NCBI RefSeq assembly: GCF_000961885.1 | Contig: NZ_JZKH01000019.1 | Coordinates: forward strand, 37,246 to 101,245 | Reading direction: 5' to 3' | DNA length: 64,000 nucleotides | From: Streptomyces rubellomurinus | Lineage (GTDB): Bacteria; Actinomycetota; Actinomycetes; Streptomycetales; Streptomycetaceae | Shown here: piece after piece, positions 17,415 through 25,352 of the stretch | Layout: every line of letters starts with the position of its first letter | Position numbering within the stretch: position 1 is the first letter of the stretch | Program-made: the position numbers and the translations under genes | Notes under the pieces: generated by a model | What the model was told of the DNA's origin: nothing | Database searches by the model: none | The model's input: only the letters and a program-made list of their open reading frames with translations

Positions 17415-18283
17415 CGGATTCCTCCAGGGAGCGTCGTGCAGCGTCGAGCAGCAGCGGGGGACCGCGCACCGCACCGCGGGCACGCGGCGCCGCGGGGGCG
17501 GGGAGACCTGGGAGAGGAGGGCCGCGGGTGGGCCCGGACGGGGGCTGGTACGGGGAGCGCCTGGTGCAGGGGACGGCCTGCAACGGAAGCGCTCGGGACG
17601 GGGGGAGGCCCGGAACGTGCGGGCCGGCGGGGCGTACGGGCCTGGGTGGGAGGCCGGGGCCCGGAGGCCCGAGACCGCTTGTGGGTGGCCCGGTGGAGAG
17701 TTTGCGGTGGGCGTCGGGGCGGACGCCAGTGGATACGGGATGTTTGGCTGAATATCCCATCGGCAGATTCGTCGGGACGATTGGCATCCCCTGCGACCAG
17801 TGATGATCGCTCCGGGTGCCCGGACCGCTCCGCCGCGCTGTCGTCGCGCAGCAGGCCGTGGCGGCGGCACGCAGGTCGGGCGGCGGTGCCACCGGGCCGC
17901 CCCGCCGCCGGCCGCCCGGGGCGGTGCGGCCCGTTCCGTCACCGCATCGTTCACCCGGACGGCGCAATCCGTTCGGCGGTGCCCGTCGGCCGCGGGAACC
18001 GCGCCCGTGGCCGGATTTCTTCCGGCGCTCACCGCGCAGTCGTCGGCGCGCCGGTCCGCCCGACCGGCGCACGCCGGGTGGCGGTCCCGGGCGAGCGACC
18101 GGTACACGGAAGGTCGGCGTACCGGGTGACCTGGCCACCGGCGTCACGGGCGGAGCCCTGCCGGGCGCTGCCCGGGGCCGTCCGCCGCCGCGCCGGGTGC
18201 CAGGGCGGGGCCTACGATCGAAGGAACGGGCCGTCGAGCCGGGCGACTTGAGGGTTCATGGCGGGCCGGGATCGGAGTTCGCC
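17415..18283. other. Long intergenic region upstream of lanKC and the metzincin gene
   Basis: This 869-base divergent region has several open frames, but their products are Arg/Pro/Ala-rich and start without ribosome sites. The part at about 17740-17810 is less GC-rich than its surroundings and would suit the lanKC promoter. I see no tRNA, small RNA or Ser/Cys-rich peptide in it. It is larger than needed for two promoters and could hold an unannotated leader or operator. Confidence 0.4.
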
Positions 18284-18847
18284 ATGGCGCCGCATTTCGA
18301 TGTCAACGTGATCGTCGTCGGCAGGGACAAGTTCTCCCCGGAGAAGCTCGCGCAGGTCGACGGCTCGGTGGCGATCATGAAGGCGATCTTCGCGACATTC
18401 GGCCCGGAGGTCGGCACGGTCCGGATGTACCACCTCAGCTCCGCCCAGGCCGGCCGGCTCGCGATCATCCGCAACTACGCGGACGCGAAGACGCTGACGA
18501 ACCTGTGGTCCGTGAAAAACGACGGGATCGACCTCTTCGTGGTCCGTCAGATCACCGATCCGCACTTCACCGGACTGTCGCCGATCGGTGCAGACTGCAG
18601 CAAGAACCGCGTGAAGGGGGACAACCCGCGGGCCCCGGTGGTCGCGATGCAGGAACTCACGGCGGAGACCGGAAACGCCTTCGCCCATGAGATCGGCCAC
18701 TTCCTCGGCCTGCGCCACTGCGAGGATGACCCGCCGTCCTGTGCCGGCACCGCCAACGACTTCATGTTCGCGAGTCCGGGCCCATTCGGCGGGATCACCG
18801 CCGCGCAGGCCGCCAAGATGAAGACGCACTGCGCGGTCAAACCGTAA
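18284..18847 (+). CDS. Metzincin-type zinc metalloprotease domain protein
   Basis: The 187-aa product contains the extended zinc motif HEIGHFLGLRH (HExxHxxGxxH) followed about 20 residues later by NDFMFAS, a likely Met-turn. These are the hallmarks of metzincins. Four Cys residues (GADCSK, RHCEDD, PSCAG, THCAV) may form disulphides in the protease part. There is no signal peptide or membrane helix, which is unusual for this class. It is followed after 34 bases by a repeat protein on the same strand, so the two probably form an operon. Substrate unknown. Confidence 0.75.
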   Translation: MAPHFDVNVIVVGRDKFSPEKLAQVDGSVAIMKAIFATFGPEVGTVRMYHLSSAQAGRLAIIRNYADAKTLTNLWSVKNDGIDLFVVRQITDPHFTGLSPIGADCSKNRVKGDNPRAPVVAMQELTAETGNAFAHEIGHFLGLRHCEDDPPSCAGTANDFMFASPGPFGGITAAQAAKMKTHCAVKP

Positions 18848-18881
18848 GGCCCGCCGAGAGTCGAGAGCCGGTGACCGCACC

Positions 18882-19946
18882 ATGACCGCGAACGTCGACC
18901 AGCTGATGGCCTCCAGGGACACCCTGGACCCGGCGCTGCTCTCCGCCCTCGACGACGACGACCGCACCGACCTGCTCAACCGCGCCCTCGCCGCCGACGA
19001 CCCGAACCGGATGCGCGCGATGGCCTTCCTGTCCCTCACCGACCCGAGCCCGGACGGCGCGCTCGCCCAGGCGGTCGGCCGGGCGGTGACGGACAGCGAC
19101 CCGTTCGTGGTGGCCGGCGCGCTCGCGCTCGCCGCGTGCCTGGGCAGCGGCGCGGTGCCGCTCGTCCAGGGCGCGGTGTCCAACGGCGAGTCGCTGGTCG
19201 CGCTCTCCGCCTGGGCCACGCTCGAACAGATCGCCACGTCCGACGTCCTGGACGCCCTGCACCAGCTCGCGCCCTCGCCCGGCGACGAGGTCGGCGACCA
19301 GGCGGCCTTCGCCCTCACCGTGATCGCCCACCGGGGCGGGCAGACCGGATTCGAGCCCACCCCGCCCGCCGACAGCGACCTCCGCGCCATCCCGGCCGGC
19401 CAGGCCGCGTCCGCGATCACCCCGTCCGCCCCGGCCGACGACGACTTCGCCCTGCTCACCCGGCTGGCGGCGGGCGAGCTGTACCTGATCGGCCCCGAGC
19501 AGCGCGCGACCGTCGCGATCGACTGCGGCGAGCACCTGCTGCTCGCCATCGACCCCGCCGTCCTGGACGGCCTGCCGAACTCCGTCCTGCAGGCACCGGC
19601 ACTGGCCGGCCTGGTCGCGGACCTGGACCGGAGCGGGACGTCGTACGGCGTCCGGCACCTGGTGCTCACCTGGCCGGACGGGTCGAACGGCGCCCACGTC
19701 CTGCTCTGCGACCCCGGCGGCACCCCGGCCTACTACGGGCACCCGGCCGAGTCGGACTTCAGCGACGGGACCGCCACCTTCGCGCTCTCCGCCGTCGACC
19801 GGCCCGGCGCCGGCCCGATCGCGGTCACCGTGACGGCCGCGACGAGCGGCGTGAGCCTCGGCGGCGACCTCCAGGTCAGCGACGAGATCGTGACGGACCG
19901 CCGGGACCCCACCCTCGACGACGACGGCAGCGGCGCGGTCGCCTGA
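18882..19946 (+). CDS. HEAT-repeat-like protein of unknown function
   Basis: A 354-aa acidic protein. The first about 150 residues are built of helical pairs that resemble HEAT/ARM repeats (DPNRMRAMAFLSL, DPFVVAGALALAAC, ESLVALSAWATLEQIA). The remaining part is beta-rich with a GVRHLVLTWPDG and a VLLCDPGGTPAYYG segment. No signal peptide or catalytic motif is seen. The gene follows the metzincin by 34 bases, so it may be an inhibitor, partner or substrate; that is inferred from position only. Confidence 0.65.
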   Translation: MTANVDQLMASRDTLDPALLSALDDDDRTDLLNRALAADDPNRMRAMAFLSLTDPSPDGALAQAVGRAVTDSDPFVVAGALALAACLGSGAVPLVQGAVSNGESLVALSAWATLEQIATSDVLDALHQLAPSPGDEVGDQAAFALTVIAHRGGQTGFEPTPPADSDLRAIPAGQAASAITPSAPADDDFALLTRLAAGELYLIGPEQRATVAIDCGEHLLLAIDPAVLDGLPNSVLQAPALAGLVADLDRSGTSYGVRHLVLTWPDGSNGAHVLLCDPGGTPAYYGHPAESDFSDGTATFALSAVDRPGAGPIAVTVTAATSGVSLGGDLQVSDEIVTDRRDPTLDDDGSGAVA

Positions 19947-19964
19947 GCCGTTCGCGGGGCGGCG

Positions 19965-20453
19965 TTACGCGGTGGCCCCGGCCAGGAAGCGGGTCAGGCA
20001 CTCCGTCACCAGGCGGTGGTCCGCCAGCTGCGGCAGCCCGGAGACGGTGACCGTTCCCACCATGCCCGTCCCCCGCACCAGCAGCGGGAAGGAACCGCCG
20101 TGCGCGGCGTAGTGCGCCGGGTCGAGGTCGAAGGCCCGCCCCTTGGCCCGGTAGCGCTCGCCCACCAGGTACGAGGCCTCGCCGAACCGGCGGACCACGG
20201 CCGCCTTGCGGCGGATCCAGTCGTCGTTGTCCGGGCTCGTCCCGGGCAGCGCCGCGTGGAAGGCCTGCTGCTCGCCGTGCCGGATGTCGACCGTCACCGC
20301 CAGCGCCCGCTCGCGGGCCACCGCGACGATCAGCGAGCCGAGCCGCCAGGTGTCGTCCAGGTCGATCGAGGGGAGCTGCAATTCGCGGTGCTGGCGCTCC
20401 AGTTCGGCGATGTCGGGGGCTGCGGCGCGGTCCGGCCCCGGCACGCCGGTCAC
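19965..20453 (-). CDS. UPF0303 / GlcG-HbpS-like protein
   Basis: A 162-aa protein whose middle (DDTWRLGSLIVAVARE, then VTVDIRHGEQQAFHAALPG) and C-terminus (AHGGSFPLLVRGTGMVGTVTVSGL) fit the UPF0303 branch of the GlcG/HbpS-like family. Some relatives bind haem or cofactors; no enzymatic role is established. It starts with GTG at 20453, overlapping the TGA of the oxidoreductase upstream (GTGA), so the pair is translationally coupled. It faces the HEAT-like gene convergently with a gap of only 18 bases. Confidence 0.75.
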   Translation of the reverse strand: MTGVPGPDRAAAPDIAELERQHRELQLPSIDLDDTWRLGSLIVAVARERALAVTVDIRHGEQQAFHAALPGTSPDNDDWIRRKAAVVRRFGEASYLVGERYRAKGRAFDLDPAHYAAHGGSFPLLVRGTGMVGTVTVSGLPQLADHRLVTECLTRFLAGATA

Positions 20454-21511
20454 AGCTGCACCGCCGCTCCGGTCCGGGCGGAGCGCTGCGCCGCCTCCAG
20501 GAGGCGCAGCGCCTCGACGGCGTCGCCGGCCTCGACCGGGGCCGGGCCCCGGCCGTGCAGCGCCCGGACCAGGCCCGCGTAGTAGTCCTGGTACGCGCCG
20601 GGCAGGGTGGGCAGCGGCTCGGCGGTGTCCCCGGCCCGCAGCGCGCCCCAGCGCTCGGGCGGGACGACGCCCCAGTCCGGATCGGCCGGGGTGCGGCCCG
20701 CCCGTAGCGCGTCCTCCTGGCCGTCCAGGCCGTGGGTGACGTACGCGCCCTGCGAGCCCAGCACTCGGAAGCGCGGGCCGAGGTCGCCGGCGGTCGCGCT
20801 CAGCCACAGGTGCGAGCGGGTGCCGTCGGCGTGGGTGAGGGCGACGAAGCTGTCGTCGTCGGCCTCGGCGCCGGCGCGGCGCACGTCCAGCTCGGCGTAC
20901 ACCCGGGTGGCCGGGCCGAAGAGGACGAGCGCCTGGTCGACCAGGTGCGAGCCGAGGTCGTAGAGCACGCCGCCGGCCTCGGCCGGGTCGCCCAGCTCGC
21001 GCCAGCCGCCCTTGAGTCGGGGGCGCCAGCGCTCGAAGCGGGACTCGAAGCGGTGCACCCGGCCCAGCCGCCCCGAGCCGACCAGCTGCCGTACGGTGCG
21101 GAAGTCGCCGTCCCAGCGCCGGTTCTGGAACACGCTGAGCAGCAGACCCCGTTCCGCGGCCAGCCGGACCAGCTGCTCGCCCTCGGCGGCGGTGGCGGCC
21201 AGTGGCTTGTCGACCACGACGGGCAGGCCGGCCCGCAGGGCGGTGGCGGCCAGCGGGACGTGGGTGCGGTTGGGGGAGGCGACCACCACCAGGTCCAGGC
21301 CCAGGTCGGGGGCCGCCGCCCACAGTGCGTCCGCGTCCGGGAGCAGTGCGGCTCCCGGGTGCTGCCGGGCGGCCCGGGCCCGGCGGCCGGCGTCGGCGGT
21401 CACGACGGCGGCGAGGCGCAGGCCCGGGGTGGTGCTGATCAGGGGCGCGTGGAAGACCGCGCCGGCGATGCCGTAGCCGATGAGTCCGACGTTGAGCTGC
21501 GGAGAGTCCAT
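20450..21511 (-). CDS. Gfo/Idh/MocA-family oxidoreductase
   Basis: A 353-aa NAD(P)-dependent dehydrogenase of sugars or inositols. The Rossmann start VGLIGYGIAGAVFH lies near residue 8, followed by VVVASPNRTH and VVDKPLA (the EKP-type motif with Asp), and a C-terminal beta-sheet domain with RFESRFERWRP. The start at 21511 is taken because homology begins there; an in-frame ATG at 21565 would run into the divergent promoter. It is divergent from a ROK regulator whose likely operator lies between them, so sugar-responsive control is probable. Confidence 0.88.
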   Translation of the reverse strand: MDSPQLNVGLIGYGIAGAVFHAPLISTTPGLRLAAVVTADAGRRARAARQHPGAALLPDADALWAAAPDLGLDLVVVASPNRTHVPLAATALRAGLPVVVDKPLAATAAEGEQLVRLAAERGLLLSVFQNRRWDGDFRTVRQLVGSGRLGRVHRFESRFERWRPRLKGGWRELGDPAEAGGVLYDLGSHLVDQALVLFGPATRVYAELDVRRAGAEADDDSFVALTHADGTRSHLWLSATAGDLGPRFRVLGSQGAYVTHGLDGQEDALRAGRTPADPDWGVVPPERWGALRAGDTAEPLPTLPGAYQDYYAGLVRALHGRGPAPVEAGDAVEALRLLEAAQRSARTGAAVQL

Positions 21512-21517
21512 GCCCCT

Positions 21518-21542
21518 AGTTAAACAACAGCGTGGATTAACT
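21518..21542. promoter_or_regulatory. Inverted repeat between oxidoreductase and ROK regulator
   Basis: AGTTAA (21518-21523) and TTAACT (21537-21542) form exact inverted half-sites in an AT-rich patch that stands out from the GC-rich flanks. Position in the divergent region suits an operator for the ROK protein encoded at 21583-22725. Confidence 0.5.
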
Positions 21543-21582
21543 GGCAAGCCCGCGGAGATCGACAAGCTCGCATAATCGAGAC

Positions 21583-22725
21583 GTGACGACCGACCCCGCC
21601 GCCCCGCTTCCCGGCCCCGCCCCGCTTCCCGGCCCCGCCCAACTCGCCGCCTCCGCCGCCCCGCTGTCCGACCCGGCGCTGAACCTCGCGCTGGTCCGCG
21701 ACCGCAACGACGCCGCCGTCCTGCGCGCCGTCCGCGCCCGCGCCGGGAACGGGATCAGCCGGGTCGAACTGGCCGTGCAGACCGGTCTCACCGCCCAGGC
21801 CATCAGCAAGATCACCGCCCGCCTGCTCGCCGAGGGCCTGCTCACCGAAGCCGGCCGCGAACGCGTCGCCGGCCAGACGGGCAAGCCCCGTACCCTGCTG
21901 CGCCTCGTCCCGCAGGCGCGCTTCGCCCTCGGCGCCCAGATCGGGCGGCGCGAACTGCGCCTGCTCCGGGTCGACCTCACCGGGGCCGTCACCGCGGAGG
22001 TCCGGGAGGACGTCGACCCGGGGAGTGAGCCCGGCCCGGTCCTCGACCGGCTCGCCGCCCTGGTCCACGAGCTGGCCGCCGGCCCCGCCGCCGGGAACGT
22101 CCTGGGCCTCGGCCTCGCCTGTCGCGGCCCCCTCGACGCCCGGGACGGCGTCCTCCACCGGGTCACCGGCATGCCCGGCTGGCACGGCCTGCACCTGCGC
22201 GACGAGATGCGGGCCCGCACCGGGCTGCCCGTCATCGTCGAGAAGGACTCCACCGCCGGCGTCCTGAGCCGGCTCGGCCCGGACAGCCGGGCCTTCGTCT
22301 ACCTCGGCGACGGCGTCGGCGCGGGCCTGGTCCTGGACGGCCGCGTCCACCGCGGCGCCCGCACCAACGCCGGCGAGTTCGGCCACCAGTGCCTCGACCC
22401 CGCCGGCCCGCCCTGCGCCTGCGGCGCGCACGGCTGCCTGGAGGCCGTCTGCCTCGCCGCCCTGCGCGCCGGGCGCCCGGACGAGGCCGCCCGGGCCCTC
22501 GGCATCGGCGTCGCCAACCTGGTCCGGCTCCTCGACGTCGAGGAGGTCAGCCTCGGCGGCACGACCTTCCTCGACGACCCCGAGCCCTTCGAGGCCGCCA
22601 TCCGCGCCGAACTCGCCGCGCGCCTGCCCGACCCGCACTGGCAGCGCGTCACCCTCACCCGCGCCCCGCGCCTGGCCATCCCCCAGGGCGCCGCCGCGCT
22701 CGCCCTCGGTCGTCTCTTCCTTTAG
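21583..22725 (+). CDS. ROK-family transcriptional regulator
   Basis: A 380-aa protein with an N-terminal winged helix-turn-helix (about residues 35-85; SRVELAVQTGLTAQAISKIT) and a C-terminal ROK domain. The zinc motif CACGAHGCLE matches the ROK consensus CxCGxxGCxE. LGLACRGPLD and EKDSTAG are part of the sugar-binding fold; the phosphate-binding segment YLGDGVGAGLV is intact but the kinase role is normally lost in regulators. Start is GTG at 21583. It is divergent from the oxidoreductase it probably controls. Confidence 0.9.
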   Translation: MTTDPAAPLPGPAPLPGPAQLAASAAPLSDPALNLALVRDRNDAAVLRAVRARAGNGISRVELAVQTGLTAQAISKITARLLAEGLLTEAGRERVAGQTGKPRTLLRLVPQARFALGAQIGRRELRLLRVDLTGAVTAEVREDVDPGSEPGPVLDRLAALVHELAAGPAAGNVLGLGLACRGPLDARDGVLHRVTGMPGWHGLHLRDEMRARTGLPVIVEKDSTAGVLSRLGPDSRAFVYLGDGVGAGLVLDGRVHRGARTNAGEFGHQCLDPAGPPCACGAHGCLEAVCLAALRAGRPDEAARALGIGVANLVRLLDVEEVSLGGTTFLDDPEPFEAAIRAELAARLPDPHWQRVTLTRAPRLAIPQGAAALALGRLFL

Positions 22726-22742
22726 GCGAGTTGTTCCGAAGG

Positions 22743-23243
22743 TCAGGTCAGCTGCTTGTGCATGACGATGCAGGGGCGGCCGTGCTGTCTGTCGGCACGA
22801 CGGTCGATCTCCTGCCAGCCCAGTGAGCTCCAGAAGGCGAGGGCGGCGGGGTTGTTCTCCAGGACGGCGAGCCGGATGCCGTCCCGGCCCTCGCTGCGGA
22901 ACCGCTCCTCGACCAGGTTGGCCAGCAATCGGCCGATGCCCTTGCGGTGAGAGTTGCCGTGCACCATCAGCAGCCCGATCCAGGGCTGGCCATCTGTTGG
23001 GTGACGGTCAAGCAGGCACAGGAGCCCGACGAGTTGCCTGCGCGCATCCCGGGCGAGCAGTACCTCGCAGCCCTCGGTACCGGATTCCTCCCGCAGATCG
23101 GCTTCGACGCGGTCGGCCCGGATGTTCTCGGGGTCGTACTCGCCGGCGGCTCGGCAGTACTCCGGGTTGCTCGTGTAGAGGTCGACCACCTCAGCGATCT
23201 CCTGCGGAGAGAAGCGAAGCGGTGAAAAGGAGAGGGCAGCCAT
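22743..23243 (-). CDS. GNAT-family N-acetyltransferase
   Basis: A 166-aa single-domain acetyltransferase. The acetyl-CoA-binding segment reads NSHRKGIGRLLANLVEE (the Q/RxxGxG/A loop as RKGIGR), followed by LAVLENNPAALAFWSSLGW, the usual final strand and helix. The start at 23243 leaves a typical GNAT beginning; longer in-frame starts add unlike sequence. It converges on the ROK gene with a 17-base gap. Substrate unknown. Confidence 0.82.
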   Translation of the reverse strand: MAALSFSPLRFSPQEIAEVVDLYTSNPEYCRAAGEYDPENIRADRVEADLREESGTEGCEVLLARDARRQLVGLLCLLDRHPTDGQPWIGLLMVHGNSHRKGIGRLLANLVEERFRSEGRDGIRLAVLENNPAALAFWSSLGWQEIDRRADRQHGRPCIVMHKQLT

Positions 23244-23526
23244 GCAGGCAGCGTAGTCAGCCCTGCCGGCGTGGCTGACCGCGAGGGGAGAACATCCAGG
23301 ATCAGGGTGTGACGGACACCGAGGCCCTGGCGAACCCGAAGCTGGACGAGCGCGAGGTGCCATGGCGTTGCCGCAGCTCGCTCCCCAGGAGTGGATGCCT
23401 GCCGGGGCTCCGTTGTGGACCAGGGGCACCCTGGTCACCCGGGCAGGTATCCGTGAATCCGTCACCATCCTCAACCGCGGAGCGCAGCGCCAACCGGAAC
23501 AGGCCCCGCCGGCCCCACCCCGCCCG

Positions 23527-23856
23527 TCAGGCTGGGGCGGCGGCCCCCGCGAGGATGGCGTCGAGCAGGCCCGGGAAGCGGGCGTCCAGGTCGGCGCGGC
23601 GCAGGCTGACGAAGCGGTTGCGGCCGGCGACGCGGGTGGAGGTGACGCCGGCCTCGCGCAGCACCCGCATGTGGTGGGAGACGGTCGACTTGTGCAGGTG
23701 GTCCAGTCCCAAGTCCCTTGGGGCGCAGGAGTGTTCGGCGTCGTCGGCGTAGCTGAGCAGCAGCCGCATGCGGACCGGGTCGCCGAGCGCGTGCAGGACG
23801 GTGACGAGGTCGATGTCGGCGGTGGTGGGCTGGGGGAGCCGGTCGACGGCGGTCAT
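23527..23856 (-). CDS. ArsR-family helix-turn-helix repressor
   Basis: The 109-aa product is a winged helix-turn-helix: VLHALGDPVRMRLLLSYA, then STVSHHMRVLREAGVTSTR (recognition helix), and a wing RNRFVSLRRADLD. No clear metal-binding Cys cluster is present (only one Cys), so a non-metal ligand is likely. It is divergent from an MFS exporter, with a palindrome overlapping the probable exporter promoter between them. Confidence 0.88.
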   Translation of the reverse strand: MTAVDRLPQPTTADIDLVTVLHALGDPVRMRLLLSYADDAEHSCAPRDLGLDHLHKSTVSHHMRVLREAGVTSTRVAGRNRFVSLRRADLDARFPGLLDAILAGAAAPA

Positions 23857-23908
23857 GGTTTCGGCGCTCCGGATCTCGGGTGGCTGGCGACAGCTGGACG
23901 GGAATGGT

Positions 23909-23976
23909 TTGACAATCATCCACCAATCCTCGATTGTTTGGCGAGCATCAAACCGTTGCATGTTCGTCCAACAATC
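23909..23976. promoter_or_regulatory. Divergent promoter with ArsR operator candidate
   Basis: TTGACA at 23909-23914 gives a consensus -35 box for the + strand exporter. ACAATC (23912-23917) and GATTGT (23932-23937) form an inverted repeat across the expected -35/-10 space, and a further ACAATC lies at 23971-23976. Repressor binding here would block the polymerase, a typical ArsR arrangement. Confidence 0.55.
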
Positions 23977-23991
23977 CCCGGGGGGATTCCC

Positions 23992-25197
23992 GTGCCCGTA
24001 CGCCTGCTCCTGCTCGCCCTCGGCACCTTCGCCGTGGGCACCGACTCGATGGTCATCGCCGGCATCCTCGGCCCGGTCTCCACCGACCTCGGGGTGTCGG
24101 TCGGCGTCGCCGGCCAGTTGGTCACCGTCTTCGCGCTCGGCTACGCCCTGCTCGCCCCGCCGCTGGCCGCCGCCACCGCCCGCTGGCCGCGCCGGACCCT
24201 GCTGCTGACCGCCCTCGCCGTCTTCAGCGCCGCCAACGCGCTGAGCGCCCTCGCCCCGACCTACCCGCTGCTGCTCGCCACCCGGGTCCTCGCCGCCGCC
24301 GGCGCCGCCCTGTACACGCCGACCGCCAACGCGGTGGCCACCACCCTGGTCGCCCCCGAGCGGCGCGGCCGGGCGCTCGCCACCGTGCTCGGCGGCATGA
24401 CGGTCGCCACCGCCCTCGGCGTGCCGCTGGGCACCTGGGTCGGACGCACCGACTGGCGGCTGACGATGTGGCTGGTCACCGCGCTCGGCCTGGCCGCGTT
24501 CGCCGGACTCGCCGTCCTGCTGCGCGACCTGCCCGCCCCCGCCGCCGCCCCCACCCTGAAGGCCCGCCTCGCCCCGCTCGGCCGGCGCCAGGTGCTCGGC
24601 GCGGCCGCCACCACCCTGGTCTTCTTCCTCGCCTTCCAGTGCGTCTACATCTACCTGGCCACCGCCGTCGCGCCCGCCACCGGCGGTGACGCCGACCGGC
24701 TGAGCCTGATCCTGTTCACCACCGGCGTGATGTCGGTCCTCGGCAGCTGGCTCGGCGGCCGCCTGGTCGACCGCCTCGGCGTGCGCACCGTGCTGTTCGT
24801 CGGCTCGACGGTGGCCGCGGCCGCCTTCGCCGCCCTGCCCTGGCTGGGCCGCAGCATGGCCGGCTCGCTGGTGTACGCGATGGTGGTGCCGCTGGCCGGC
24901 TGGGCGGTGTCGATCGCCCTGCCGCACCGGCTGGCCTCGATCGACCCGGCGAACGCGCCGCTGCTGATCTCGCTGAACAGCAGCGCGCTCTACCTGGGCA
25001 CGGCGGCCGGGGGAGCGGCGGGCTCGGCGGCGATGGCGGTGCTGGGCACCCGGTGGTTCCCGCTGGCGGCGGCGGTGCTGGCGCTCGTCGCCTGCGCGAC
25101 GGCCGCGGCCACCACCCGCGACCGGCGCGCGGCCGCCGTAGCCCCTGCCGCCCCGGCTCCGGCCACTGCCCAGGCTCCGGCCACCGCCCGGGTCTGA
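23992..25197 (+). CDS. MFS transporter, DHA1 family
   Basis: A 401-aa transporter with about twelve helices. The N-terminus VRLLLLALGTFAVGTDSMVIAGIL and the loop segment ATARWPRRT fit drug/H+ antiporters of the AraJ/CmlR type. It starts at GTG 23992 with GGGGGG about 8 bases upstream; earlier in-frame codons run through the promoter. The tail is Ala/Pro-rich. Control by the divergent ArsR protein is likely. Substrate unknown. Confidence 0.88.
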   Translation: MPVRLLLLALGTFAVGTDSMVIAGILGPVSTDLGVSVGVAGQLVTVFALGYALLAPPLAAATARWPRRTLLLTALAVFSAANALSALAPTYPLLLATRVLAAAGAALYTPTANAVATTLVAPERRGRALATVLGGMTVATALGVPLGTWVGRTDWRLTMWLVTALGLAAFAGLAVLLRDLPAPAAAPTLKARLAPLGRRQVLGAAATTLVFFLAFQCVYIYLATAVAPATGGDADRLSLILFTTGVMSVLGSWLGGRLVDRLGVRTVLFVGSTVAAAAFAALPWLGRSMAGSLVYAMVVPLAGWAVSIALPHRLASIDPANAPLLISLNSSALYLGTAAGGAAGSAAMAVLGTRWFPLAAAVLALVACATAAATTRDRRAAAVAPAAPAPATAQAPATARV

Positions 25198-25285
25198 CGC
25201 CCCACGGGCTCTGCTCCCGCGCCGTGGTGAGCGCCCGTCAGGTCGGTCATGCGCACCCGAACGTCGTCGCCGCAGGCATAGGCTG

Positions 25286-25310
25286 CCGGTGTTGCCGAAC
25301 GCAACACCGG
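25286..25310. promoter_or_regulatory. Perfect 10-bp inverted repeat upstream of the CoA-transferase gene
   Basis: CCGGTGTTGC (25286-25295) is separated by CGAAC from its exact complement GCAACACCGG (25301-25310), 43 bases before the start at 25353. It could be a repressor operator or an RNA hairpin in the leader. Confidence 0.45.
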
Positions 25311-25352
25311 CTCCACCTCGACCACTTCGTCACGAAGCAAAGGCTGGATCCC

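Noticed and set aside
14856..18107. 1083-codon version of the lanthipeptide synthetase
   Set aside because: The extra 231 codons are low-complexity; the ribosome site at 17414 and family length fit the 852-aa form.
17800..18129. 109-codon + strand frame upstream of the metzincin
   Set aside because: Arg/Ala-rich with no motif and no Shine-Dalgarno site; base composition fits non-coding DNA.
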